64,000 bases of DNA, taken from positions 3,720,001 to 3,784,000 of the forward strand of contig CP025776.1 of NCBI GenBank assembly GCA_002886105.1, in the 5' to 3' direction. A model generated the notes under the pieces. That model saw only the letters and a program-made list of their open reading frames with translations, was not told where the DNA came from and did not search any database. Of the stretch, positions 23,605 to 36,999 are shown piece by piece (within the stretch, counting starts at the first letter, position 1; every line of letters starts with the position of its first letter). The position numbers and the translations under genes are program-made. The stretch is from Enterobacter sp. EA-1 (GTDB lineage: Bacteria; Pseudomonadota; Gammaproteobacteria; Enterobacterales; Enterobacteriaceae).

Positions 23605-24256
23605 ATGAATGAAGTTCAGCCCGGTAACGTGGCAGACACCACGGAAAGGGGGCGCATCCGCCGGAGATAACGAAGCCATTATTCTGCCCGCCGCGGAGCG
23701 CGCGTGTTCGCCCGTTTTGGGTTTCGCGGCGCAACCATGCAACAAATTGCGGATGCCGCAGCACTGCCGAAAGCCAATCTGCACTACTACTTCGGCAACA
23801 AGCAAAACCTCTATTTGCGGGTGCTGGAAAATATCCTTGATGACTGGCTCTCGCCGCTGGAGGGGATCTGCGCCCGGGCCGATCCGAAAACCGCCATTGC
23901 CGGGTACGTCAGGCGGAAAATCAGCTTTAGCTTCAACCGCCCGGCCGCGTCCAAACTGTTTGCCAATGAGGATCCTGCAGGGCGCGCCCGTGGTCCACCC
24001 GTTGCTGAAAACAGACTTACGCCAGTTGGTGGCGGAGAAGGCGCGCATTCTGGATGGCTGGATAGCGCAAGGACAACTGCGCGCGCTGGATACCACCCAC
24101 TTCTTCTTTACCGTCTGGTCGATGACGCAAACCTACGCCGATTTCGATATCCAAATCGCCGCCGTCTCCGGTGAAGATCCGGCAAGCGAAGCCGCACAGG
24201 CACGCGCCACGGCGCACGTATTAAGCAGCGTCTGGCGGATGTGCGGTCTGGAATAA
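23605..24256 (+). CDS. TetR-family regulator, RutR-like
   Basis: Closely resembles E. coli RutR, the uracil/thymine-responsive regulator. After a damaged N-terminus (breaks near 23640-23700) the helix-turn-helix reads FARFGFRGATMQQIADAAAL then PKANLHYYFGNKQNLYLRVL. The ligand domain retains RutR-like DDWLSPLEGI, SKLFANEILQGAPVV (after repair near 23970) and FFFTVWSMTQTYADFDIQI, the last equivalent to the RutR segment that forms the pyrimidine pocket. About 215 residues. It stands between the importer and preT, and RutR-like operators occur at both sigma-54 promoters, so it probably represses or tunes both units in response to pyrimidine. Confidence 0.88.
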
Positions 24257-24415
24257 TTCACGCCGTCTGACCGGACAAAAGGCTGGCTCCCCAGCAACAA
24301 CCTTGCTGCTAAATGTAGCAAACATCGTCCAAAAAATGGGCAGTATGCACCCAAAAAGTGACGATCAATCGAGCGCAGTACGTCTCAACACACTAATTTT
24401 CCGGCTTCGCCAAAA

Positions 24416-24464
24416 TGGCACACAAATAGCATGGTTATCCGGGAAAACTTAACCATCTGGTCAG
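24416..24464 (+). promoter_or_regulatory. Sigma-54 promoter with RutR-like operator before preT
   Basis: TGGCACACAAATAGCAT (24416-24432) has GG at 24417-24418 and GC at 24429-24430, ten bases apart, a good -24/-12 element. TTAACCATCTGGTCAG at 24449-24464 matches the RutR operator TTGACCA-N2-TGGTCAA at 12 of 14 defined positions. A weaker TGCACC-N5-AGTGAC at 24346-24362 could be an NtrC half-site. The preT ribosome site AGGAGG is at 24473. Confidence 0.75.
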
Positions 24465-24482
24465 GATTATTCAGGAGGCATG

Positions 24483-25838
24483 ATGACTACACTCGATACG
24501 CCGGGGATCTGCTCTGGCCGACAGACGCCCGCGGAGTTCACCCAGCCTTCGCCGACTGTACCCCGCCGCTCTCGCCCGTTCAGGCGGTGATTGAAGCTGA
24601 ACGTTGCTACTACTGTTTTGACGCCCCTGCACGCGCGCCTGTCCGGCGGAGATCGACGTGCCGAGCTTTATCCAGCGTATTGCGCAGGGTAACGATCGCG
24701 GCGCGGCAGAGGTGATCCTGCGGGCCAATGTCCTTGGCGGCACCTGCTCCCGCGTCTGCCCAACGGAAACACTCTGTGAGCAGGCCTGTGTGCGCAATGC
24801 GCAGGATGGCCGCCCATTGGATATTGCCCGGCTACAGCGTTACGCCACCGACAGCTATTTCGCCGCACCCGGCAAGCCGCTGTTCAGTCGCGCCGCCAGC
24901 AGCGGTAAACGCGTTTCTATTGTCGGCGCAGGACCGGCTGGCTGACCGTCGCCCACCACCCTGGCGCTGGCCGGGCATGAGATAGATCTGTTCGATGCTC
25001 GCCCCAAAGCCGGTGGCCTTAACGAGTACGGTCTGGCGCGTTACAAAGTGACGGATGATTTTCCGGCGCAGGAAGTGGCCCGGCTGCTGTCAGTCGGCGG
25101 TATCACGCTGCACCCCGGCGTCCGCCTCGGGCAGCACATCACCTTGTCTCAGTTGCGTGATCGCTATGATGCGGTGTTTCTCGGTCTCGGGCTGGCGGGC
25201 GTCAATGCGCTCGACAGCAACGCGCCAGAACCGCAAGGCGTACGCGAAGCGGTGGACTTTATTGCTGAACTGCGCCAGTGCACGGATCTCAGCCAGCTCC
25301 CGATCGGCCGCAGCGTGGTGGTGATTGGCGGCGGCATGACCGCTGTGGATGCTGCCGTACAGGCGAAAAAACTGGGTGCGCGCGAAGTCACGCTGGTCTA
25401 TCGCCGGGGCGAAACGGACATGAAAGCGTCCAACAAAGAGCAGCAGTGGGCCAGACAGTGCGGAGTTACGCTGCGTCACTGGGCTGCACCGCTGCGTTTT
25501 GAACAGGCTGAAAACCAGCTTACCGGCGTCACCTTCTCGGTCATGCACCCCACTGCGCAAGGCGTGATCGCCAGCGGTGAAACCTTCACTCTCGCCGCCG
25601 ATATGGCGCTGAAAGCCATCGGCCAGCACTACGATCCGCAGCCCACTTCAGGCATTCAACTTCTTCAGGGGCGCATTTCCACCGACGAAAGCGGTCGCAC
25701 ATCGCTGCCCGGCGTATGGGCGGGCGGCGACTGCTGCGCCGGTGGGCTGGATTTGACGGTGGATGCCGTTAAACAGGGGCAAAGCCGCTGCCCGTTCGAT
25801 TGCGCTAACGCTGGCTATTCCACAAAGCGACGCCGCTA
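24483..25838 (+). CDS. preT: Dihydropyrimidine dehydrogenase subunit PreT (NADH-binding)
   Basis: FAD/iron-sulfur subunit that passes electrons between NADH and PreA for uracil/thymine reduction. The N-terminal domain has the cluster-binding cysteines CYYCFDAPCTRACPAEID (after repair near 24630) and GGTCSRVCPTETLCEQACVR. Then come FAD motif VSIVGAGPAGLTVAHHLALAG and AGGLNEYGLARYK, and the second dinucleotide site VVVIGGGMTAVDAAVQAKKLG, ending GVWAGGDCCAGGLDLTVDAV. Breaks near 24627, 24942-24958 and 25785. The last leaves the exact stop uncertain (25838 as written, possibly up to 25863). About 450 residues. ATG at 24483 is set by AGGAGG. Confidence 0.92.
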
Positions 25839-25865
25839 ACGCCACACTGTTTCAGGAGTCTTCCC

Positions 25866-27163
25866 ATGGCTGGTACAGCAATTTTCTCGGTATTCAGAGC
25901 CCTAACCCGTTCTGGCTGGCCTCTGCGCCGCCTACTGACAAAGAGTACAACGTGGAGCGCGCCTTCCGAGGCCGGCTGGGGCGGCGTGGTCTGGAAAACC
26001 CTCGGATCGATCCACATGTGGTTAACGTCAGCGGACCGCGTTACAGCACCCTGCGCGGTCACGATCGCCGCATCCCTGGGGCTGAATAATATTGAGTTGA
26101 TCACCGACCGCACACTGGACATCAACCTCGAAGAGATCACCCGCATCAAACAGCGCTGGCCCGATCGCGCCGTGGTGGTCTCCATCATGGTGCCCTGCGA
26201 AGAGGAGGCGTGGAAATGGATCCCTGCCGCAGGTTGAAGCCACCGCCGCAGACGGCATTGAGCTGAATTTTGGTTGCCCGCACGGCATGAGCGAACGCGG
26301 GATGGGCGCGGCAGTCCGTGCCGGAGTACATCGAGATGGTCACCCGCTGGTGCAAACACTATTGCCGTCTGCCGGTGATCGTCAAACTGACGCCCAATAT
26401 CACCGATATTCGCTATCCGGCGCGGGCGGCGAAAGCCGGCGGCGCGGATGCGGTGTCGCTGATCAATACCATCAGTTCGGTCATGGGGGTCGATCTCGAC
26501 CAGATGTTAATGACCCCGCACACCGGCAACCAGGATCGCACGGCGGGTATTGCGGTCCGGCGGTCAAACCCATCGCGCTGAATATGGTGTCGGAAATTGG
26601 CCGCGACGCCGCCACGCGCGGGCTGCCGATTTCCGGCATTGGCGGCATTTCCACCCCGGCGCGATGCGGCAGAGTTTATTGCGCTGGGCTGCGGTACGGT
26701 GCAGGTCTGCACGGCGGTGATGGTGCACGGCTTCCAGATTGTGCGCGACATGATAAGCGGCCTCTGGAAAACTACATGGATGAGAAAGGGTTTCGCACGC
26801 TGGAGGATTTTCGCGGTATGGCGCTGCCAAGCGTCACCGACTGGCGCTATCTGAACCTCAATCATGTCGATAAAGCGGTTATCGATCAGGCCAGTTGCAT
26901 CAAATGCGGGCGCTGCCATCTGGTGCGAGGACACCTCGCACCGGTGCCATTTCGACGCAGAAGAATGGCGAGCGCCACTTTGAAGTGCGTGAGGAAGATT
27001 GCGTTGGCTGCAACCTCTGCGCCTCGATCTGCCCGGTGGAAAACTGCATCTCGCTGCGCCACCTGCAACTGGCGAAGTGGACAGCCGTACCGGCCATATC
27101 GTATCCGACCAGTATGCCAACTGGACAACCCATCCCAACAACCCGATGGCAACCACCGCGTAA
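25866..27163 (+). CDS. preA: Dihydropyrimidine dehydrogenase subunit PreA
   Basis: FMN-containing catalytic subunit reducing uracil to dihydrouracil (or the reverse). The N-terminal barrel shows FLGIQSPNPFWLASAPPTDK, WGGVVWKTLG, ELNFGCPHGMSERGMGAAV with the catalytic-loop neighbourhood, VIVKLTPNITDI and GPAVKPIALNMVSEIGRD. The GISTWRDAAEF motif known from E. coli PreA is obtained by reading CCCCGG at 26654-26659 as CCTGG. The C-terminal ferredoxin part has CIKCGRCHLVCE and CVGCNLCASICPVENC. Other breaks near 25880, 25966-25971 (CCGAGG for CCAGG), 26045, 26222, 26310, 26550, 26770, 26930 and 27070. Final residues NPMATTA. Confidence 0.93.
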
Positions 27164-27192
27164 AACCGGAGTTAAGCGATAAGGAGACAAGA

Positions 27193-28645
<1,453 letters not shown>

Positions 28646-28670
28646 TCGATGTTAAGCGAGGAGGAAGACG

Positions 28671-29956
28671 ATGAGCAGCGAAGTGATCTCCACAACACCC
28701 TATAAAACGGATATCTGCGATCTCCGTATTAATGGCGAGCGCCTGTGGCAATCGCTGATGGATCTGGCGCAAATTGGCGCAACGCCGAAAGGCGGTTGTT
28801 GCCGTCTGACGCTGACCGATCTCGACAAACAGGGCCGCGATTTGGTCATCAGTTGGGGCAAAGCCGCCGGGCTGTCGGTTGAGATTGACCAAATCGGCAA
28901 CGTCTTTATGCGCCGCCCCGGACGCAACAACGCCCTGCCGCCGATCGTGGCGGGCAGCCACATCGATACCCAACCAACGGGCGGGAAATTCGACGGCAAC
29001 TTTGGCGTGTTATCCGCGCTGGAAGTGATCCGCACCCTTAACGATAACGCCATTGAAACAGAAGCACCGGTAGAAATGGTGTTCTGGACCAACGAAGAGG
29101 GATCGCGCTTTGTCCCGGTAATGATGGGCTCCGGCGTCTTTGCCGGGATCTTTTCCGCTGGAGGTCGCCTATGCCGCAACAGATACCGAAGGTAAAACGG
29201 TCGAAGAGGAGTTGTTGCGGATTGGCTACGCCGGTGAGGCCAGACCGGGGCAACACCCGATTGGCGCGTATTTTGAGGCGCATATTGAACAGGGGCCGAT
29301 TCTCGAAGATCAGGATATCGCCATCGGCGTGGTGCAGGCGGTGCTGGGGATCCGCTGGTATGACTGCATCGTTACCGGGATGGAGTCTCACGCCGGGCCG
29401 ACCCGATGGCAATGCGCCGGATGCGCTGCAAGTCTCCACGCGCATCATGCAGGAGGTGATCGCCATTGCTAACGCTTCGGCACCGCACGGGCGCGGTACG
29501 GTGGGCATGGTGCAGGTCCATCCCAACAGCCGTAACGTGGTGCCCGGCAGCGTGAAGTTCTCCATTGATTTTCGCAATATGACCGATGCCGCGGTCGATG
29601 AGATGGATGCCGCCCTGAAAACCTTTATTCAGCAGCTTGCCGGGGGAAACCGGGCTGAGCATAGAACTGAAGCTGGTATCGCACTACCCCGCCGCCCCCC
29701 TTCCACCCCTGAGTGTAAAGACGCGGTGCGCCGGGCAGCGCAGCAACTGGGCTATTCGCATATGGACATTGTTTCCGGCGCCGGGCATGACGCGGTGTAT
29801 ATGAGTATGCTGGCCCCCACCGGTATGATTTTCATTCCCTGCAAAGATGGCATCAGCCATAACGAGATTGAGTATTCGTCGCCGGAACAGGTCACCGCCG
29901 GGGCGAATGTTCTGCTCCATGCCATGCTGGAAAGAGCAGGCGTCGTCACCCGCTAA
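28671..29956 (+). CDS. Zn-dependent hydantoinase/carbamoylase (beta-ureidopropionase-like, M20 family)
   Basis: Amidohydrolase that would release CO2 and ammonia from N-carbamoyl-beta-alanine. Metal ligands visible: GSHIDTQPTGGKFDGNFG (His and Asp), FWTNEEGSRF (Glu-Glu pair) and ISHNEIEYSSPEQ near the C-terminus. It also has AHIEQGPILED, GMESHAGPTP after repair near 29405, HPNSRNVVPGSVKFSIDFRN in the dimerisation domain, and SGAGHDAVYM. Breaks near 29152, 29405, 29650 and 29700. Length about 425 residues fits the allantoate amidohydrolase/carbamoylase family. Allantoate is an alternative substrate for the family; the neighbours favour ureidopropionate. Last gene of the operon. Confidence 0.92.
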
Positions 29957-29975
29957 GATCCCCGTTTCACACCTC

Positions 29976-30006
29976 ACCCGGTTGCATGCAGCCGGGTTAT
30001 TTTTTG
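29976..30006 (+). terminator. Terminator of the pyrimidine operon
   Basis: ACCCGG-loop-CCGGGT stem-loop followed by TATTTTTT, 20 bases after the last stop of the operon. Confidence 0.9.
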
Positions 30007-30246
30007 CGCACATTGTCAAAAAGTTGCTCAAAAACAGCACAAATATGTATTATTCGCACCTGCGGAATTTGACTTAAATTCTTCAGAAGTTTACAAAAGA
30101 TACTGCCTTCCCTAAGTCCGACTTGCGTCTTCGTTATTTTCGTCCAGGGCTTCCATTTGACCCTGAATAAAAATAATGAAGGTTGACCGGTTCAGGTTAG
30201 CGCATTACCCGGGTTTTGAGATTTGCAGGCATCTGTGGAGTGGAGT

Positions 30247-31482
30247 ATGAATGTTCTCGTTTGTCGCCCGTCAGGCGATTTTGATGAAAATATGAACACA
30301 GTCGGCTATGAACTGTTGTTCAGGAGATAGCATGACGAACCGGTTCCTGACGTTACTCCGGAGTACGCGACTGCCCAAATCATTGTTGAGCAGTTTCTTG
30401 GCGCCATTGGGCCGCCTGAAAGAGTACAGCGCCATCTTTGTTAACTTTCCTATGAGCTGCTGGTGCAGGGCATGGCGGAAACGCTGCCCAAAGATCGCGT
30501 GATTGTGGAAATTCTGGAAACCGCTGAACCCACGCCTCTGCTGCTGAGTACGGTGAAAAGCTCTATGCCCACGGCTTTCGCATTGCGCTGGATGATTTTG
30601 AATTGGGCGAGACCTCGGAATGCGTTTTTTACCCTATGTCAGCATTATTAAATTCGACGTCCGGCTGAATACGCCCGAAGAGATTAGCGGTTATATCGCC
30701 AGCAAAGGCGAGCTGCTGAAAGACACGGTATTTCTGGCGGAAAAGTGGAAACGCAGGAAGAGTATGAGTGTTACCGCGATATGGGCTGCACGTTGTTTCA
30801 GGGGCATTTCTTCCAGTAAGCCGGTGATCCACTCCGCGAATAAACTGATTCAGAACCAGTCGATTACCTTACGGCTGATGAAAGAGGTCAATGCGGACTC
30901 ACCGGATTTCGGCAAAATCGAAGCGCTGCTCAAGCAGGATCTGGCGCTGTCGTTCAAAATTATGCGCTATGCGCAAAATATTGTCTTTAACGCCCGTGGG
31001 GTGAAAAATTTCCGCAGTCAGTCGCTAAAGGACATTATTTTTATCTTGGTGCGAATGAGGTGCGTCGTTTTGTGCTGGTCTCCTGCCTGACCTCCGTCAA
31101 CAAAAGAAAAAAACCGACGACATTTACCATCAAAGCCCGGGTGCGGGCAAAGTTCTGCGAACTGGCGTCTGCACGCTCTGTCGGCCGTCACTCTTCCGAT
31201 GACGCCTTCATCGTCGGGCTGTTTTCCCAACTCGATAGCATCTTTGAAATGCCGATGGCGGACCTGATCGGCCAGATAGACATTTCCGTGAGCGTAACGA
31301 TGGCGCTGAAAGAGAAAAAAGGCCCGCTTTACCCCTACCTGCATCTGGTCGAGTTGTATGAAAACCACAAGTGGGAAGAGGTCAGCGCTCTGGGGGCACC
31401 GGGATTCAACCGCAGCGTGGTGGCGGAACTGATCAAACTCGCCACCAAGTGGACCAACGATATCCCGACCAACGCCGCTTAA
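30247..31482 (+). CDS. EAL-HDOD signalling protein (YuxH-like)
   Basis: Cytosolic protein with an N-terminal EAL-like domain and a C-terminal HDOD domain. The N-terminus keeps GYELLFR (equivalent to the ExLxR signature), then DRVIVEILET and, after repair, RIALDDFELGE and IIKFDVR. The DDFG motif is changed to DDFE. The HDOD half begins around NQSITLRLMKEVNADSPDFG, with LKQDLALSFKIMRYAQN and ASARSVGRHSSDDAFIVGLF. Breaks near 30335, 30395, 30450, 30560, 30615, 30750, 31050 and 31100. About 410 residues. Because several EAL catalytic positions appear altered, it may be a c-di-GMP effector or scaffold and not an active phosphodiesterase (inference). It ends next to an oppositely oriented LysR gene with no gap. 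Confidence 0.82.
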
Positions 31483-32376
<894 letters not shown>

Positions 32377-33134
32377 GGCGGTCTCTTTTTCAGGCAACGG
32401 CAATACACTTTATGCTACACGCCAACTGGCATTAAATATATGTATAAAACTCACTAATCCGGGAATAAACCCGCTCCATTTATGAGATATTTCACGTCTT
32501 TTCCAGGACGGCAGCCGCGTTTTGTCTTTTATTAATGAATGACGCTCATAGCCTTAATTAATAAAACGGCTTAATCGTTATGTTTACCACCGTTATTATT
32601 GACTTCGGGAACGAGCGTTGACGATGATGCCGTCGAATCATCGATATCGCCACGTCAGTTTTCCCGGTATTGCTATCTCTTCCAGCCAATATTCAATCAT
32701 TAAAATTCCCATGCAGCAGCGGCGGATATTTAGTAATTAAACACCCACGACATTCATTTAATTAAAGCCATCAACCACCCCCTGCAAATTTAATCGCACA
32801 TTCTGCCAATAAAAACCGGGGAATTACCCCCGGAGAGCGGGGTACAAAGCGGGCAACAAACAGCAAAAAAATGCAATGAGGTTAATAAAGCGGTTTCCAA
32901 ATTACCCGATCCACCTCACAAAGATATTAGCGATCTGTGCGCTTTAAATAAGTTCATAAAAATAACACCGGATATTTATCAATCTGTGCGAAAATCAATT
33001 TAAAGATTTACAGCACATAATTACAGGTGATAAACAATGCCATACAACATGAATTAGCCATGAACCATTTTCATAAATGGCGGCGTATTTCTGTTGCTAT
33101 TAAAAACAGTGGCAATCTCTAAGGGTTTATTAAC
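32377..33134. other. AT-rich intergenic region before porin gene
   Basis: 758 bases without a convincing gene. It should contain the LysR promoter and the porin promoter and leader. A hairpin CCATTT-TCAT-AAATGG is at 33065-33080, within the likely porin leader. On the minus strand, 32571-32700 holds a possible short coding stretch (MIEYWLEEIAIPGKLTW, then in another frame DIDDSTASSSTLVPEVNNNG) that would need one frame correction to join; support is weak. Confidence 0.5.
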
Positions 33135-34265
33135 ATGAAAATTTCTCAACTGAGTCTGTTGATCTCTGCTGCCGTGCTGTGCTCATCAGTGCAGGCCGCA
33201 GAAATATACAATAAAGACGGTAATAAGTTAGACTTATATGGTTTAGTCTCTGCTGAACATTATTTTTCTGATAATAGCAGCTGGAATGGAGACCAAACTT
33301 ATATGCGTTTGGGTTTCCGTGGTGAAACGCAAATTAATGATCAATTAACGGGTTATGGCCAATGGCAGATGCATATTGACGCCAATAAATCCGAAGGCGA
33401 TACCAATACACCGCGCACCCGTTATGGGTTTGCCGGTTTGAAATTCGCCAATTATGGTTCCATCGATTATGGCCGTAACAAAGGTATTTTGTATGACTCA
33501 CTGGGTTATACCGACATGCAGCCGGAATTCGACGGCATGACCTACGGCTCCGATCAGTTTATGTTCAGCCGCGGCAACGGCATGCTGACCTACCGCAATA
33601 CCGACTTTTTCGGTCTGGTGGACGGCCTGAACTTCTCCCTGCAATATCAGGGGTAAAAATGACGGTAATGGCGAATCCGGTGCCGGACGTAACGTACTGC
33701 GCCAGAATGGCGATGGTTATGGTATGTCGCTGGAATATAAAATTGGCGCAGGCGTCAGCGTCGTGGGTGCCATGACCAGTGCGAAACGCACGCAGGAACA
33801 GAATACCGCCACGAATATTCTGGGTGATGGCGATCGCGCCGAAGCCTATTCCGGCGCGCACTGGAAATATGATGCCAATAATATTTATTTGGCAGCCATG
33901 TTTACTCAGGCATATAACGCCTCACGCTTTGGTAGCTCGTCCGATACCACCAGCGCTTATGGCTATGCTAACGAATCGCAGATTTTGAAGCGTATGCCAG
34001 CTACCAGTTCGACTTTGGTCTCCAGCCTTTTGTCGCGTATAACGCACTAAAAGGTAAAAATATTGGCTCTAATTCCGCGGGTGCGAATTATGGCGATCAG
34101 GATATCGAAAAGTATGTTGATTTAGGTGCGACGTACTATTTCAACAAAACTTCAATATGTTCGTTGATTATAAAATCAACCTGATTGATGACAGTGCATT
34201 CACCCGGTGCTGCGGGTATCAACACCGATGACGTTGTCGCTGTCGGTATGGTGTACCAGTTCTAA
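33135..34265 (+). CDS. General outer-membrane porin (OmpC/OmpF family)
   Basis: Trimeric 16-strand beta-barrel porin. Signal peptide [21 protein letters not shown] is cleaved before [20 protein letters not shown], the universal mature start of the family. The L3 constriction-loop region contains [20 protein letters not shown], with the PEF motif common to general porins. The barrel ends VAVGMVYQF with the C-terminal phenylalanine needed for BAM recognition. Breaks near 33656, 33990, 34150 and 34200. About 372 residues. Loop sequences differ from OmpC, OmpF and PhoE; OmpN or YedS-type is possible. A terminator follows. Confidence 0.93.
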
Positions 34266-34273
34266 AAGAAACA

Positions 34274-34295
34274 GGCGGCGCAAGCCGCCTTTTTC
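34274..34295 (+). terminator. Terminator of porin gene
   Basis: GGCGGC-GCAA-GCCGCC stem-loop followed by TTTTT, nine bases after the porin stop. Confidence 0.93.
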
Positions 34296-34444
34296 TCGTG
34301 CATAGTTTCTGTTTATTCAAAGAATTGTTTAGTTTTGTTATCTGACAGCTTCGTTATTTTCACGTCAGAGAATTGTCAGCGCCGGGGGTAAAATGACTTC
34401 CGTCAGAGGCTGTTCTGGCCCGATTAAATAATGAGGTGGTAACA

Positions 34445-34698
34445 ATGAAAAAGTACACGCACAGTTTTTCGCAACACTGATGGTTATTTTCTCGACGGCG
34501 TCCTGGGCTGCCAGCGAAGTGACCACCGACACGGGTTTAACCGCAATAGGCAGCGTTTCCGTTGCTGGCGTCGACACCCTGCACGACGTGCAACATCAAC
34601 TGGCGAAAAAGGCGGCTCAACAAGGCGCCAGCAGCTATAAAATCATTTCCGCTGGTGGCGATGACAAATATTTCGGCGTGGCTGAGCTGTATAAATAA
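34445..34698 (+). CDS. DUF1471 (YdgH/BhsA/YhcN-like) periplasmic protein
   Basis: Small exported stress-type protein. After adding one A to the run at base 34451 the N-terminus reads MKKVHAQFFATLMVIFSTAS, a signal peptide ending near WAASE. The mature part has the family pattern AIGSVSVAGVDTLHDVQHQL, AKKAAQQGASSYKIISAGGDD and FGVAELYK at the end. About 84 residues, the normal size. Members of this family respond to acid, peroxide or biofilm conditions in enterics. It forms its own unit, followed by a terminator. Confidence 0.87.
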
Positions 34699-34718
34699 CC
34701 GCCGGAAAACGTGTAAAA

Positions 34719-34752
34719 AAAAGGCCGTGACGCAACCCGTTACGGCCTTTTT
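34719..34752. terminator. Terminator between convergent units
   Basis: AAGGCCGT-loop-ACGGCC stem with A-run on the left and TTTTTG on the right, located between the DUF1471 gene and the sensor kinase gene that read toward each other. Confidence 0.88.
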
Positions 34753-34779
34753 GTTGACGGGCAAAACCTGATTATCGCC

Positions 34780-36166
34780 TTAGCCCAGCGACAGGGTAAA
34801 ACCAAAGGTATTCATACCATTCTGGCTGCTGGCGAACACATCGCCACGGTGCATATTGGCAACCGCTCTGACAATCGACAGCCCCAGCCCGTGGTGGGTA
34901 TCGCTGTGCGTACGGGATGCATCCACACGGTAGAAACGTTCGAATAAGCGCTCCAGATGTTCGCTGGCAATCGCTTCGCCGACATTGGATACCGCCACCT
35001 GCGCATGGTGCTCGACACTGTTCAGCCGGACGATCACCGTACTGTCCGGCGGCGCATGGCGGGCGCTGTTTTCCAGCAGATTCGCCAGCGAACGGTGGAA
35101 CAAGCGCCGATCGATAGAGGCCGTCACGTCCCCTTCGACCTGCACACGCAGGTTTTTCTCCGCAAATGAGGGTTCCACGTATTCGAAGGTTTTATAGGTC
35201 TCTTCCCGCAGGGAAACGGTCGTTAACTGGGTCGCATGCTCCCCCAGCCTGCGCGTGCGACAAAAACAGCATGTCGTTAACAATCGAGGTCATGCGTTCC
35301 AGCTCTTCAAGGTTGGATTCCAGCAAATCCTGTAGCTCGGCAACGGAACGCGGGCGCGACAGCCCCAGTTGCGTTTGCCCGATCAGATTGGTAAGCGGCG
35401 TACGCAGTTCGTGCGCGACATCGGCGTTAAAACTCTCCAGTTGCCGCCGAGACTTCCCTGGCGCTCCAGCGCGCCATTAAAGGAGATCGCCAGCGCTTGC
35501 AGCTCATCCGGCAGTGTGCGGGTTTGCAAGCGCTGCCCGTGATTTCGGGGCCGGTGCTGCGCCTGTTCGCTCAGCATATTGACCGGTCGCATGCCGTTGC
35601 GGGCAATCAGATACCCGAGCAGGGCAATAAACATCACCCCAACAATGCTGATGATCACCAGCGTGCAGGTAAATTCATACAGCGTACCCATATAGGGCGT
35701 GGAGTCTATCGCCACCACATAGCGCAGCGCCGGGCGCTCGCCGTTTGCCGGGATTTCACGCGAGTAAAGGAACAGCAAACAGGAGAGTTCCGTTTTACCG
35801 GGTGCGGTGCTAAAACCGTCTTTCAGCGATGCCCAGTTCACACCGGTTGGCGGCGGGCCGCCCATATCAAAGCGCGCGTCTTTACTCAACAGCCAGTATT
35901 TTACCCGCCCGCCTTCCGAGGTGGAGAGCGTGGTAAATTTCGCTTCCAGCGTCGACCAACCCCTCAAGGTTGTGGCGATTTTCGATCCACGGCGTCATGA
36001 GCGACTCGCGAAACAACAATTCGTTGTGCATCTGGCTTTGCAGGGATTCATACAGCGAACTTCGCAGCACCACGCCAAAGGTGATGACCACAAAGACATA
36101 GGCCACGGAGAACAGTAACGCCATCCGCCCGGCAATCGATCGTTTTAATACCGAGAAAGAGATCAA
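34780..36166 (-). CDS. Heavy-metal-type sensor histidine kinase (CusS/PcoS-like)
   Basis: Inner-membrane kinase paired with the next gene. N-terminus [19 protein letters not shown] with first membrane helix [16 protein letters not shown], a periplasmic domain of about 130 residues, second helix [25 protein letters not shown]-box [19 protein letters not shown] (phospho-accepting His), N-box [11 protein letters not shown] and the G-boxes [16 protein letters not shown]. Breaks near 35250, 35450, 35545, 35960. The likely start is TTG at 36166, overlapping the regulator stop (TTGA). About 460 residues. The stimulus cannot be read; copper, silver or oxidative stress are typical for the family. Confidence 0.88.
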
Positions 36167-36855
36167 CTTACTTTGCTCTCGGCGGGTTTCCAGCACATAG
36201 CCCATGCCGCGCACGGTGTGTAACAGTTTGATCGGATAAGGGTTATCGACTTTCGCGCGCAAGCGTTTGATCGCCACTTCAACCACGTTGGCGTCGCTGT
36301 CGAAGTTCATGTCCCACACCTGTTCGGCAATCATCATCTTCGACAAGATTTCGCCCTCGGTGGCGGGCCAGCAGGCTTAACAGCGCATACTCTTTCGCCG
36401 TCAGTTCCAGCCGCTCGCCGCCGCGCGTTACGCGCCCCCGGCCAGCAAGTCGAGATGCAGATCGTGAATATGCAACTGGTGATATCAGCGCCATCGCCGG
36501 GGCGACGACGCAACAGCGCCTGAATACGCGCCACCAGTTCAATCAGGAAAACGGTTTAGGAAGGTAGTCGTCTGCGCCATGACGCAGCCCTTTGACCCGC
36601 TCTTCCACCGAACCCCGGGCGGAGAGCATTAACACCGGCGTCTGTTTGCTGGCGCGCAGGCGTTCAAGGATCTGGTAGCCGTCCATACCGGGTAACATCA
36701 CGTCCAGCACGATGGCGTCGTAATCATATTCCAGCGCCATATGCAGCCCTTCGCCCCCGTGGGCCACCACATCCAGCGTGAACCCTTGTTCAGTTAACGC
36801 CCGATTGATATAGGAGGAGGTTTTTCTCCTCGTCTTCAATTAACAGCAGCTTCAT
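36163..36855 (-). CDS. OmpR-family response regulator (CusR/PcoR-like)
   Basis: Receiver domain from KLLLIEDEE, with phosphorylation site in [19 protein letters not shown] and the conserved lysine in [10 protein letters not shown]. The winged-helix output domain reads [40 protein letters not shown] and [16 protein letters not shown], ending [13 protein letters not shown]. Breaks near 36350, 36435, 36465, 36540 and 36820; without a correction near 36180 the frame runs into the kinase. About 227 residues. It precedes the kinase gene and both are transcribed leftward from the gap at 36856-36999. Confidence 0.9.
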
Positions 36856-36999
36856 TTGCGTGCCTCCTTCAACGTTTCGGCACCTGCCGTAAGCACAACC
36901 TCTGGCATGATTCTAGCGCCTGCGGGCTGACAATTTGCTGACATTTTTTTCGTGTTTTAACAAGCCGATGATTAATCACATATCGCGCGGTTCAGGGGG

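Noticed and set aside
35882-36346. Fusion of the response regulator and sensor kinase into one protein
   Set aside because: The continuous frame depends on one extra base near 36180; removing it yields a normal regulator stop overlapping a TTG start of the kinase.
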